A DNA stretch of 64,000 bases from Cordilura impudica (Eukaryota; Arthropoda; Insecta; Diptera; Scathophagidae), in contig OY821521.1 of NCBI GenBank assembly GCA_963682025.1, positions 165,682,461 through 165,746,460 of the forward strand. The letters run 5' to 3'. The position numbers were made by a program, and so were the translations under genes. This document shows positions 21,601-31,539 of this stretch, piece after piece (within the stretch, counting starts at the first letter, position 1; each line of letters starts with the position of its first letter). The notes under the pieces were generated by a model. The model saw only the letters and a program-made list of their open reading frames with translations. It did no database searches and was not told the origin of the DNA.

Positions 21601-21825
21601 TTCGTAGCTCCTGAAGCATTTTTATACCTTGATAAGAAAAAGGTAATACAAAATGAAATCGGAATACCTCTATTTTATCATACATACAGACGCGCAAATG
21701 TAAAAGGCGTCAATATTGATGCAACGACAAACAGTACAAATTTAAGACATGATACTAGTATTGGCAATAATGAATTCTGCAATATTCAAAATTGCAAAAG
21801 CAAAAAATATTGGTGGCTTAATTAA
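18637..21825 (+). CDS. LINE ORF2: endonuclease and reverse transcriptase, catalytic mutation
   Basis: This is an uninterrupted 1,062-codon ORF2, normal length for the clade. The endonuclease keeps its key residues: NVN near residue 3, E32 in LLNETKL, D141 and N143 in AGDLNAKHTDW, and S219-D220-H221 in SDHNAI. It nicks target DNA for target-primed reverse transcription. The reverse transcriptase shows NLRAISLLPNISKIFE, motif A IDMEKAFDSIW at about 660-670, motif B GLQQGTVNSPILFNLF and motif C ISFADVIIVYH. Motif C should be FADD; codon 751 (20,887-20,889) is GTC, giving Val for the second catalytic Asp. That alone should abolish polymerase activity. A C-terminal ITYGCPIWFNIS block is present and no RNase H is seen. 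The ATG at 18,637 overlaps the ORF1 stop, suggesting translation by reinitiation. Confidence 0.93.
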   Translation: MCNVNSLILISRRYELQCFLNKYNPDIVLLNETKLNAKHKIQFTNYDTIRKDRNGAKRGGGTAILIKKYLKFKEISNINNTMQFLETCIIKISTVENKSLYIISAYYPSGNNDSVFISEIQKLFESINLQNINNYYILAGDLNAKHTDWGNALNNPKGNNLNKWLIDSGIEFRCRLHASTLPSYPRTGSYLDLCIADCRINIFTEKNSINSLTTLDYDSDHNAIKIIATFDNEQQHLTFIKETIESKHNYKKTNWKKFKKKIERKVANAIQIPNDRNFTNSEIDLHLSSLNDIIIESIEETTPRYKDYDSFSKVNSPIIKKLHSEKSKILTVIKRHHRLEHTLSETLLNLCKVKLKLIKKLIYENIKVAMNKHIQEKLTKIDPKDSKNIFGEIKKNFKIFKPLVLHNIKIPKNSEILLHNVGIETQTLERDNSENFIVSDQEQMLDTIGSYLESIHAIKEVNPENRIHMQVSNSFNNFLETKNLFERQQNTITHFNDIRKSDNIQDAQTENYFITKHVIMNIFSNIRGKFSSGVDSIPYIILKNFPEIIILEYCKLFNNMLNNSYFPKNWKMAKVVILPKKDKEVSNPKNLRAISLLPNISKIFEMCINNNINQFCKDKNLINEKKFGFKYKHSTVNAIHLLTSSINYNWNKKLCTGACLIDMEKAFDSIWIPGLIFKLMELNFPIYHTILIYNMISEKTFKIYHGKHNSTKTFKIINGLQQGTVNSPILFNLFLLDLLNKIENIISFADVIIVYHADETIDKINQKLQESFNIVEKFTIDWNMTINAPKCETILFRPPVGKCNSNIKKNWKEFGIKSILTNTTTPSKNTIKYLGIYLDKFLYFNNHVNEILVKARNAFFVYKTLFYSKHINTRVKILMYQSLIRPIITYGCPIWFNISPSCMEKIRIFERKCLRACTSLYRSPQSYFVKYISNKKLYNASCVIRIDNFIINLIRNYIVRCTSCKENNLIMAPYYTNEEYIYETLQNGFVAPEAFLYLDKKKVIQNEIGIPLFYHTYRRANVKGVNIDATTNSTNLRHDTSIGNNEFCNIQNCKSKKYWWLN

Positions 21826-22140
21826 CTAATGTTTGAGTACTTTCTTTTATTCATTTCTTTTTTTACTTTTACCATTTGACTTTAATTTTTAAAATGCCAA
21901 TATATAAGTAATGTTTTTCCAAAAATTTTTCATTGCAATTAAAAACCATATAAAATTTCTTCATTTGAAATATATAATTTAACCATTTAAAAAAAAAAAC
22001 GTTATTATATTAATAATACTTGAGATCTCGTTAAGGGACATGGTATATATATATTAAATAAAAACTATATAGTTAACTAGTGTTTATTATAGTTTAAGTT
22101 TTCAAAATTGTGTATAAATAAACAAATAAAAAAAAAAAAA
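21826..22140 (+). other. LINE 3' UTR and poly(A) tail
   Basis: An AT-rich 3' UTR of about 300 bp ends with AATAAA at 22,117-22,122 and 22,125-22,130, followed at once by the poly(A) run to 22,140. The right target duplication starts there. The tail is encoded in the genome, as expected for a retroposed mRNA. Confidence 0.88.
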
Positions 22141-22157
22141 AAATAGTACATACTAAA
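22141..22157 (+). repeat. Target-site duplication, right copy
   Basis: An exact repeat of the word at 17,139-17,155. It follows the poly(A) tail and defines the 3' boundary of the LINE insertion. Confidence 0.93.
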
Positions 22158-22577
22158 ATTGTAAAACAAAAAAATGTTTCATTATTGTTAACATTAAACA
22201 AAAATTTTATTAATTTTGTGCGCTATAAGTTGGTAAACGGTAAAGTAAATACTGAAGCCTGGAATGTGAGATAGTAACCACGGAAATCATCTGGAACAAG
22301 TCACGAATGTCTCGTTTTAAGTTTCAAATGTTTGGACCATCGAAACTCTTTCGTTTTTGTTTAATTTCTTAAAGAATGTAATAAAAATTATTTTGTAGCA
22401 GTTCTATTTCCTTTTGAGAAGTGCTGTACCATATATTATATATACGTTATAGCATGATCTTGTAGGCCTTATACTTGATCGCTTAGGTTTTTCAAATATC
22501 TTACATATGATGTCAAATTTATATATCATTTCTTTGGATCAATAAAAAATTTAATCTTTTTGTTCGAAATTATTTTT
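22158..22577. other. Unique AT-rich DNA, nothing recognised
   Basis: This is flanking sequence to the right of the LINE with no repeat or coding signal that I can name. Confidence 0.35.
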
Positions 22578-22578
22578 T

Positions 22579-23595
22579 GATGTGTAAACATCTATACCCG
22601 TAGGCGGGTATATTTCTATTTCACAATACAATCACAAACACAGCGTAACATGTGAGCTCACATGTGAGCCGTAAGACAAATCGGTGTAACTTATGATTGT
22701 ATTGGTGAAAAAATTATGATATAAAATTGTTTCATAGTACGTTTACATCTGGGGAAAATCTAGTAGATTTTAGTTGAAATCTATTTCAAAATCTATACCG
22801 TTTACATCTAACTTTTTGACCTTTTGTGAGATTTTGTTTCCACAACAATAAACAGCTGATCAAAATAAAACATATAAATTAGAAATACCAAAAATAAACA
22901 AAACAATACGAAAATTGAAATATGGAAAACTCTAAAAAGGAACAGATTTTATAATTATATTATGCATCAAAAATGAAAAAAGCACAAACTGAAATAAAAA
23001 TTTTGCGAAAAAACATTAGCATTTGTTAAATGTATTGTTTGAACAACAAAAACAAATTCATTTTCCACAATTACTATTTGGCAGACTGGAATGGGCACAT
23101 GTCAGTATAAAAAGTTATAACTTTTCAATTAATAAATATTTTTTTATTACAGATTCGTCATTTTTTTTTTTTTTTTTTGTTAATAACTAATATTTGATTT
23201 CCTTTTTATTCAACTTGTTGGCCCAAATTTGACAAGATTTTGTGAGATTTTGCACAAATCTAGTAACGAGGTAGATTTTGTTGTATGGGAAATCTAGTAA
23301 AAATGAGCTAGAGTTCGCTCGAAATCTCGTATATACTAGATTTTGCTTAGATGTAAACGCACTTTCAGCTAATTCAACAACCCTTTGCTGTAAAATGTTA
23401 AAAATTTCACAATATAAGCGTATAACATATACATAATTCAACAACCCCACAAGTATAACCAGAGTCCCTGCAGTTGTCTGCTATAAGTGATACATAGATG
23501 ATTTTAGAAAAGTGACATAAAAAATCTTTAATTACTAGATGCTTACACATCTCCCCTGTGATCGGACTCACATGATTTTTTTTCTATTATATGGC
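22579..23595 (+). mobile_element. GATGTGTAAACATC element, copy 1
   Basis: It starts GATGTGTAAACATC (22,579) followed by ATACCCG...GCGGGTAT, TTCTATTTCACAATACAATC, CACAGCGTAACATGTGAG and GCCGTAAGACAAATCGGTGT. It ends with GATGCTTACACATC, then CTCCCCTGTGATCGGACTC and a T-run. The same two ends in the same relation are seen at 43.6-44.7 and 57.28-57.94 kb in reverse orientation, and one end alone at 53.7 kb. No coding is seen. A separate inverted-repeat transposon (22,741-23,358) is nested inside. The class is unknown, although inverted 14-bp ends suggest a DNA transposon. Confidence 0.7.
22741..23358. mobile_element. 618-bp inverted-repeat transposon (MITE-like), nested
   Basis: The ends GTTTACATCTGGGGAAAATC and its imperfect complement (ACTAGATTTTGCTTAGATGT to 23,358) form a roughly 25-bp inverted repeat differing at four central positions. 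Subterminal AAAATCTA/AATCTAGTA words are repeated near both ends. The flanks share TTTCA (22,731-22,735 and about 23,363-23,367), a possible imperfect target duplication. No intact frame is present. Superfamily unassigned. Confidence 0.65.
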
Positions 23596-24371
23596 ATATG
23601 ATGTGTATTGATGTTTCTTACTTTAATAAACAATGAAAATATAAACCAAACTTTTACATTGTTTTTTAGTCGCTATGTCCGTCAGCCATGCCTTCTTATA
23701 TTTTGCGCAATAAAATTTAATATAAAATATATTGTGCAATAAACATCCATAAATAAAATATTATAGTTATTTCTACGTAATAATGATTTTAGAGCAACCT
23801 CTAAAAAGTCCATTTAACGATATATATCCGTCCCTCCAACTTAGGTTTTATAATTCGTTTTTGCAAGAAACAAAAATTTCTTTAAAAAAAAAATAAAATT
23901 TGAAATCGACCATAAACGATTTCAATCCCATTATTATTACAATTTTCTTTTTTAATATGAATTTTCAAATTTATTTCCTTTCTTTTTATATTCTATTGTA
24001 GTAAAAATAATAGAATTTTTTTTTTCATTCATTAAAACAAAATTTAAATAAAACATCAGAAAATTAATAAAAATAAAAAAATATATATATTACAAACAGC
24101 AACTAGACCAACTCAACAATGCAGAAACTTCATAAAACCTCAACGCTCATTTTTACAACTACTAGTTTTACATTTAAAATTAATGCCATCGGCAGTTTTG
24201 TAAGCCAGCAAAACCAACAAGCGAAAAAATTTTAATAAATGAATGTGAATTGTACGTGTTCAAAAAAACATTGTAACTGGCTAAAAAAAAACATGTTAAA
24301 TTACATGGAAGGTAATGTTTTTGTAAGAACTTGATGAAATGATGAAATTTACAAAAAGTTAGTACAAAACA
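23596..24371. other. AT-rich DNA, nothing recognised
   Basis: No coding or repeat family was recognised between the GATGTGTAAACATC element and the dispersed repeat at 24,372. Confidence 0.35.
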
Positions 24372-24650
24372 AGTAGGAGTTTAAATTCGGCTAGAGCGAA
24401 TCTTTGATACCCTCTACCTGTGTTATATATTTACATTAATATGTGGTCTTATTGCTCTATTTATCACAAATGAAAACAAACTATTTAAAAAGTAAACAAT
24501 TTGATAAACTATCTCCAAATTTTAGGTCATATCATGGCACGATGATGCCCGATTGATACCATGTCACTGTTACAAACCGAATGACAAAATGATATATACC
24601 CTATGTACAGTGGTGTGGAGGATATAGAAATGTCGAAATTCGTTGTAGTT
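24372..24650 (-). repeat. Dispersed repeat ending CAGCCGAATTTAACACTC, copy 2
   Basis: On the plus strand it starts AAGTAGGAGTTTAAATTCGG, then TTTGATACCCTCTACC, then AAAAAGTAAACAATTTGAT. These are the reverse complements of the words at 2,250-2,375 in mirrored order. A GTGGTGTGGAGGATAT box at the other end may be a second copy of the GGTGGAGGATATC word. Confidence 0.6.
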
Positions 24651-24773
24651 AACAACGTTGCAACAACACACATAAAAATTTAATGAAATAATTTAGACAA
24701 TATTATTATTATTTTTATCATATAAAACAATATTAAATAAACTTGAATTGATTTCACTACAACATGAGATATA

Positions 24774-25091
24774 TCTATAATAATAATAGGCTAGGCGATA
24801 TCTTGTGACTGATGTTTTGTTCTACCGTTTTATCCCGATTTTGGTATTTCTTTTTAGCCGATTTGCAGATTTATAGATTTTTTAATTTTTTCCATTATTT
24901 TGAGTAAATTGCATTTAAAGTTGTGTGTGTTTATTAAATTTTTTAATGTGTTTATAATAAAAATGAGTTTGTTTTTTTGTTGATTTGTGAATTGGCTTTA
25001 ATTGATTAGCATACTTTTTGGGACTTTATTTAATGAAAAAATAAAATTTCCTAGAACATGCGCTCGAATTTCGAGGACTGGAATCTGCTAG
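24774..25091 (+). mobile_element. Non-autonomous Helitron, copy 3
   Basis: It starts TCTATAATAATAATAGGCTA after host A and ends ...GGAATCTGCTAG before host T. It is shorter than the 366-bp form because of internal deletions, and its palindrome is decayed (CGAATTTCGAGG). Inserted between A and T like the other copies. Confidence 0.85.
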
Positions 25092-25387
25092 TTTTAATTA
25101 TTATCATAAATATATTTTTTCACTAAATTTAATTTCACAAAAAAAAAAATAAGTATATATCAGCTAAAATTTGAAATTTCACCTTTGAAATTCGTTTTAA
25201 TACTTCAAATATTTTTAGATTTTAGCTTAATATACTCAGACGTTTCGCATTTATTTAAAAAAAAAAAATAATAATTTTTGTTTTAACGAATTTCCACTTA
25301 TCGATTTTTTCAGATTTCTCACAAAAAAAAACTAATTGAAAGTTTCAGGAATTTGTTTCGGATTAGCCAAAAAATTGTAATAAACTA
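25092..25387. other. AT-rich spacer
   Basis: There is no feature I can support between Helitron copy 3 and minisatellite array 4. Confidence 0.3.
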
Positions 25388-27785
25388 TATTTTCTTTATA
25401 AAAAAAAGTATGTTTTCTTCAAACGCACATATTCATAAAAAGTACTTTTGTTGTACATTTTCACAAAAAGTACATGTTCTTATATTAGTGGCTTTTCATA
25501 AAAAAGCTTTTCTAAAAAAGTTAATTTTCTGAAAAAAGCTTCTTAAAAAAGTAAATTCTATTAAACAAGTAAATTTTCTCAAAAATTTTCCTTTTTTTTT
25601 AAAAGTACATTTTCTTAATATTATTACTGTTCTTAAAAAAGTTCATTTTGTTAAAATAAAGTAAACTTTTTTAAAAGTACCCTTTCCTTAAAAAGTAAAT
25701 ATTCTTTAAAAAAAATACTTTCCTTAAAAAATTCCTTTTCTTAACAAAGTACTTCCGTAGAAAGTACTTTTTCTATGCAAAGTATCTTTTCTTACAAAAA
25801 TGTGTAAAAAGTACCTTTACTTAAAATATTATTTTTTGCTAAAAAGTATATTTTCTTTAAAAAAAAAAAAAAAACAAGTGCATTTATTAAGAAAAAAAAA
25901 CTTTTCTTAAAAAAGTACCTTCTCTTAAAGAAATATTTTTTCCTTACAAATAAAATGTCCTTAAAAACAACCTCATCATCTTGAAAAAAACACTTTTTCT
26001 AAAAAAAGTACGTTTTCGTAAATATTCAATTTCTTAACTAAATACTTTTTCTAAAAAAATTAAATTTTTCTAATAAAATACCTTTTCTTAAAAAAGGAAC
26101 TTTTCTTAAAAAGTTAAAAAAGTACCTTTTTTCTAAAAAAAATTATTTTCATAAAAAGTAGCTTTTCTTAAAGAAGCACCTTTTCAATAAAAATCACATT
26201 TTCTTAAAAATATACCATTTCTTAAAAAGTACATTTTCTTAAAAAAAAGTACATTTCTTTAAAAAAATTATTTTTTCTTAAAAAGTACGTTTTCTTAGCT
26301 TTTCTTAAAAAAATCCTTTTGATTAAATAAAGTACCTTCCTTGTATAAGCCCCTTTACTTAAAAACGTAATTTTCTCAAAAAGTAACTTTTCTTCCAAAA
26401 AAATTGCTTATCTCAAATAAGAATCCTTTGCCAAACAACCTTTTTTTCTTAAAAAGCACCTTTTCGAAAAAATACCTTTTTAGAAAAAGTTATTTTTTTT
26501 CCAAAAAAAAGTCGATTTTTTGCAAAAAAAAAAAAAAGTACCTTTTCAATAAAAAGTACAATGTATTAAAAAAGGAACTCTATGCAAGTACGTTTTCTGC
26601 AAAAAGTACATTTTCTTAATAATATACCATTTCTTAAAAAGGTTCAATTTATTAAAAAAAAGTACATATCCTTAAAAAAATATTTTTTCTTAAAAAGTGC
26701 GTTTTCTTAAGAAATTACCTTTTTTTAAAAAAATACTTTTAACTAAATAAAGTACCTTTCTTGCATAAGCCCCTTTACTTAAAAAAGTACTTTTCTTAAA
26801 AAAGTACCTTTTCCCAAAAAAAAAAACGCTTTTCTCAAAAAGAAACTTTTGTTAAAAAATTAGTTTTTGTTAAAAAGCATCTTTTCGAAAAAGTACCCTT
26901 TCTCGAAAAAGTACCTTTTTGGAAAGAGTTAAAAAGTCGATTTTTTGCAAAAAAAAAAAAAGTACCTTTTCTTAAAAAAGTACATTTTCTTAAAGTAAAT
27001 TTTCTTAAGAAGTACCTTTCCTAAAAAAAAACCATTCTTAAAGAAGAACCTTTTCTAATCATATTAGATTTACATGGAAAAGCACAGTTTCTTCAAAAAA
27101 TACTTTTTCTGCAAAAGTACCCTCTCTAATGAAATGAATTTTCTTAAATAATAACTTTTCATAAAAGTACCTGTTCTTAAAAAAAAAAACTTTTATTTAA
27201 AATGGTCTGTTTGCTGAAATACATTTTCTTAAAAAGTACCTTTCCATTAAAAGTACCCCCTATTAAAAACGTAGCTTTAAATAGAAAAAAAACTTTTCTG
27301 AAAAGTACCATCTATTAGATTTTTAAATTATTTCAAATAGTGCCGTTTTTCAAAAAGTGCATTTTCTTAAAAAATTCCCTTTTCTTGAAAAAATACCCTT
27401 TCTTAGTAAAGTAAATTTTCTTCGAAGTACGCTTCCCTAAAAAAAACTATTCTTAAAGATGGAACTTTTCTAATAATATTAGATTTTCTTAGAAAAGTTC
27501 CGTTTCTTCAAAAATTAAATTTCCTTGAAAAAGTACCTCCCTAACAAAATGAATTTTCTTAAATAATAGCTTTTCATAAAAATTACCTTTTCTTAAAGTA
27601 TATTTCCTTTAATAATTACCTTCCTTTTAAAAGTACAATTTCTTAAAAAAGTAGTTTCTTAAAAAATTAATAAAGTATATTTTCTAAAAAAGTTACGTTT
27701 TTAAAAAAAGTACTTTTGCTTGGAAGAGTACTATTATTTTTAATGCCCTTTTTTAAAGTACCTGTTCTCAGAACGTACTTTCGCA
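25388..27785 (+). repeat. CTTAAAAAAGTACC minisatellite, array 4
   Basis: This is 2.4 kb of the 18-20 bp unit in plus orientation. Between about 26,200 and 27,590 a second periodicity of 415-420 bp is visible. The ATAAGCCCCTTTACTTAAAA word at 26,345 recurs at 26,765. The ATTCTTAAAGA(A/T)G word at 27,034 recurs at 27,449, followed by matching TTAGATTT(A/T)C and AATGAATTTTCTTAAATAAT words. This is a higher-order repeat structure of the kind seen in satellites. Confidence 0.85.
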
Positions 27786-28149
27786 ATAGACAAAATTAAC
27801 CTTTTCCAATAGGAACACCAATAATTTTAATTTTTAATTATTCAAATATCATTTTTAAAGAATTTTTTTCAAGCATAATTATTTTCATATTTTTCATACA
27901 TTTTATACAATTAAGTTTTTAAAAGTGGATAGATTTTTATATTTTTACTTTTAAATAACCTAATTTTTCTACTTATACGTTTATTTGATTTTAAATCTCT
28001 TTTGTCAAGGTCTGTATACGTATGTTAAGTTAACTTTGTATTTAACATAGTTTAAGATGTTACTTAACAGGACGATAACAGATTGCAGCAAAAGCTACAT
28101 TAAGTGGTTGTAAATCGTTCAAATCTTTATTCGGTGGGCAAAAGGTCTA
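27786..28149. other. AT-rich DNA, nothing recognised
   Basis: No repeat or coding signal was found between array 4 and the CGTGACT element. Confidence 0.3.
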
Positions 28150-28860
28150 TTTATTTTATTTAAATAATCTAACCCATAAAAACAAAGTTCTTATTAAAAC
28201 TTTTTCTTAACTTATACATATGAGTTTTGAATCTCTCCGTGACCGTGCGTTAATTTGCGTGACTATTTTAAAATCAATCTTTGGTTACAACATGTCTATG
28301 GACAAAGTTTCAGGTCGATCGGATGACGGGAAGTGAGATTTTAATCTCTCCGTGACTGTGCGTGACTATGCGTGACTGTGCGTGACTATTTCGAAGCTAA
28401 TCTTTCTTTACAGCAAGTATATTGACCAAGTTTAAGATTGATTGGATGAGGGGATATCCATTTTAAATCTCTCCGTGACTGTGCGTGACCATGCGTGACT
28501 GTGCGTGACTAAGTCAAAGTTAATATTTTTTTCACAGCAAGACACAGCAATGACATTTGGATCACTCCGTGAATGTGCGTGACCATGCGTGACTGCGCGT
28601 GACTAAGTCAAATATAATCTTTTTTCACAGCAAGTGTATGGACCAAGTTTCAGATCGATCGGATGACGGAAATGACATTTAGATCACTCCGTGACTGTGC
28701 GTGACTATGCGTGACTGTGCGTGACTACCCCAAAATTAATCTGTATTCACAACAAGACTATGTGCCAAGTTTCAGATCAATTGGGTAAGGGGGAATGGGG
28801 TTGACCCACGACAGACAGACAGAGAGTATATAGACATTTTCCTTTAAATAATTTAAAGAA
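28150..28860 (+). repeat. Dispersed element with internal CGTGACT tandem repeats, copy 2
   Basis: Five units begin near 28,232, 28,346, 28,469, 28,564 and 28,685 (spacing about 95-123 bp). Each has CTCCGTGACTGTGCGTGACT followed by ACAGCAAG and AGTTTCAGATCGATCGGATG-like words. The edges (CTAACCCATAAAAACAAAG on the left; CGACAGACAGACAGAGAGTA on the right) match those of copy 1 at 9.75-10.35 kb in reverse. The two copies differ in unit number, so the array changes length after dispersal. Confidence 0.78.
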
Positions 28861-29158
28861 AAATTAAAAAAAAAAAAAACAAATTAAAAAAAATTCCAAA
28901 AAAAATCCATTGCCTAAAAAAAACATTTACTAAAATTTTTTCGAATAAAAGAATTACAGAACTTTAGAAAAAAAAATGTTTTTCATTAAATCTAAAAACT
29001 AAAAAAGAATTAAAATAATATAAAACTCAACAAAAAAAGAACTCTAAATAAAGAAATTTTTCGTTTGCCAGAAAAGTCCATAACCAGCATTCTTTTAAAT
29101 CAAAAAGCTGTTATATTTATAAAACAGGTGTCAAAATCAGAAGGGCTAATAATAAAAA
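28861..29158. other. A-rich spacer
   Basis: Low-complexity A-rich sequence with no feature I can support. Confidence 0.3.
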
Positions 29159-29527
29159 TTAGCAGATTCCAGCCCTCGAAATTCGAGTGCAAATTCTAGG
29201 AAACTTTACTTTTCCATTAAATAAAGACCCTAAAGGTATGCTAATCAATTATAGCCAATTCACAAATCAAAACAAAAAAACAAACTCATTTTTATTACAA
29301 ACAAATTTAATAAAAACAAAATTTTATATAAAATTTTATGTATGTGTTAGAAGCAACTTTAAATGCAATTTACTCAAAATAAAGGGAAAAAAAATAAAAA
29401 ACTGTAAATCTGCAAAACGGCTAAAAAGAAATAACTTTCAAATAATATACGTTTGGTCAAAATCGGGATAAAACGGTAGAACAAAACATCGGTCACAAGA
29501 AATTGCCTAGCCTATTAATATTATAGA
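29159..29527 (-). mobile_element. Non-autonomous Helitron, copy 4
   Basis: A 369-bp copy. On the plus strand its first four bases are TTAG instead of CTAG, so the Helitron 3' end reads CTAA, still within the CTRR rule. It carries the CGAAATTCGAG palindrome and the usual internal words. An apparent 94-codon frame inside it is not conserved between copies and is not a gene. Confidence 0.85.
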
Positions 29528-30621
29528 TTAATTAATATTATAAATTTACGAATAATTCAAATCTTCAAAATCGACGATAGACATTAGGGAGTTGAAAAAA
29601 ATTACCCATAAAAAGTAGGCCAACAAAGTTTTTACATAATTCTCGTACATCTAAATTCGCCAGCTACTATTGCAAATAGAAAAAATGCGTCTATTGTAGC
29701 AACATGTGTTATTTGTTATAATAGGGCAGGCAACGTTCTAGAGACATAAATAAACAAACAAAAAACATAAAAGGATGTGTTAACATGAAAAATGTCAAAA
29801 TGTCAACAAAAACGAAGATATAACACACAAAATAACTGACTTTTATTTTTGTGTGAGTCCTTATGTTAAAGTTTGGCTGTTTAAAGTATGCAACAATTTT
29901 TTATTTTTTTATTTTTACTTATATATTTTACACCGCATACCAGTAAATACAGAAACTATTAACTATCTTTTAAATATTTTATGGCACCCTAAATGATAGA
30001 CAGTAATTTCCTTTAAATATTGTTAAAACATGCAACAAATTGTTTGGCAAGCACACAGTCTAACAGAACCTTACATCAGCCTTCCTCGGCCCCCTTGAAA
30101 GTGAGTTCATTTCATCCAACTCCCTGAATTGTATAAGTAGTTAGTGCCGTCAACCTAAATATACATTCAAAGTGATAATACACATACAATTGGAAATAAA
30201 ATAATATTTTAACAACAACAAGAACCATTTAATGCACTCTAACTCATTTTTTGACTAAAGTTGAACATTTGGTTCTCATTTAATTTAAGCCTAGCAAAAA
30301 TTTTTTTTTTTTTTCATACAGTAGAAAAAAGTCTAGGTTCCATTAAACTTAATAATTAACTGCCTTAGCGTGACTAACAGTAAAATTTTTTGTCTTGCAG
30401 TTTTCGCTGTATATATACAGCATATTTTTCGATTTTACCATTCTCGAATAAAGTTAAACTGAAAACAGAAATTAATATCTTAAAATATATGTGTCTTTTT
30501 TAAATTGTGATACATATCCTACTAATATATTTATTGGTTTAAAATTAAAATATATATTCAATTCAATTCTTTATTTTGTTAAAATAATAATTACATTTTC
30601 ATCTTTATAAAATATATATGT
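29528..30621. other. Unique DNA, with a less AT-rich patch
   Basis: No gene is supported. The patch at about 30,040-30,130 is the least AT-rich part of this stretch. It contains CCTTGAAAGTGAGTTC, which would serve as a splice donor (AAA|GTGAGT), but no acceptor or reading frame supports an exon. Confidence 0.25.
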
Positions 30622-31030
30622 ATATCGCAGCTTAAATACAAAACAGTCACAACTCAAAATTTTCAAATTTTCAGGAGAGGCAAAAAACTGTTTATGTAAA
30701 TATTATTGTGTTATTTAAAAAAATGTAGTTTCATTTGAAAAATGCCCATTTTGAGGACAATTTTGCATACTTTTTTTTTAATTTATATTGTATTTGTGTA
30801 GATAAAATATAATTTTGAGTTATGACTCTCTGACTGAAATTTTTCATTTGACTAGTGATATTATCTCAAGTTGTGCCCCAGATATAACAGCATTTTTCCT
30901 GTTAAAGAAGATAGTTACGAGAAATAAATTTTTGCAGTAGATAGAAATGTGTACTGTGAATTACTTTATGGAAATAAATCAATTTTGGAAAATTTTAAGT
31001 TGTGACTCTCTTGTATTTAAGGTGCGATAT
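30622..31030. mobile_element. MITE with about 40-bp terminal inverted repeats
   Basis: The left end CGCAGCTTAAATACAAAACA, then GTCACAACTCAAAATTTTC (30,626-30,664), is matched in reverse at 30,988-31,026 (GAAAATTTTAAGTTGTGACT, then CTCTTGTATTTAAGGTGCG). Only about five positions differ over 39. The flanks are TATAT on the left and ATATA on the right, compatible with TA-target insertion as in Tc1/mariner MITEs. Length is about 410 bp with no coding capacity. A third GAGTTATGACTCTC word lies inside at about 30,815. Confidence 0.8.
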
Positions 31031-31080
31031 ATGTAATAGTTCAAGCTTTTGTGTATATTCTTCTTAATCATTAATAGTAA

Positions 31081-31422
31081 CTAGCAGATTCCAGCCCTCG
31101 AAATTCGAGTGCAAATTCTAGGAAATTTTATTTTTCATTAAATAAAGACCCTAAAGGTATGCAAAAAACAAACTCATTTTTATTACAAACACATTAACAA
31201 ATTTAATAAACACACATATAGCATTGTATAATTTTATGTGTGTTAGTAGCAACTTTAAATGCAATTTACTCAAAATAAAGGAAAAAATTTAAAAATCTGT
31301 AAATCTGCAAAACGGCTAAAAGGAAATAGCTTTCAAAGAATATGCATTTGGTCAAAATCGGGATAAACCGGTAGAACAAAACATCGGTCACAAGAAATCG
31401 CCTAGCCTATTAATATTATAGA
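31081..31422 (-). mobile_element. Non-autonomous Helitron, copy 5
   Basis: Plus strand starts CTAGCAGATTCC after host A and ends TATAGA before host T. It is 342 bp. It lacks the CCAATTCACAAACC word present in most copies, indicating an internal deletion. It lies 50 bp from the preceding MITE. Confidence 0.87.
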
Positions 31423-31539
31423 TTTGCAAAATTATATACATATATACATTATAATTCTATTGGAAGCAAAATTAGAAAAACCTATTTGAGGATTTTATTT
31501 ATTTTAATAAAAACCACTTAAAGATCTATTTACAAGCTA

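Larger units (their letters stand above)
17156..22140 (+). mobile_element. Full-length Jockey-clade non-LTR retrotransposon (LINE)
   Basis: The element is 4,985 bp, bounded by a 17-bp target duplication and ending in poly(A) after two AATAAA signals (22,117 and 22,125). Order: a 165-bp 5' UTR, ORF1 encoding an RNA-binding gag-like protein (split by a frameshift), an ORF2 overlapping ORF1 by 8 bases with an apurinic-type endonuclease then reverse transcriptase, and a 3' UTR of about 300 bp. Three CCHC knuckles in ORF1 and the absence of RNase H in ORF2 fit the Jockey clade. The copy cannot move autonomously as it stands: ORF1 is interrupted and the RT active site has lost an aspartate. The match of both target repeats suggests a young insertion, so the parent family may be active elsewhere in the genome. 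Confidence 0.93.

Noticed and set aside
29187..29471. 94-codon frame within Helitron copy 4
   Set aside because: It is not preserved in the seven other copies, so it is a chance frame in a non-autonomous element.
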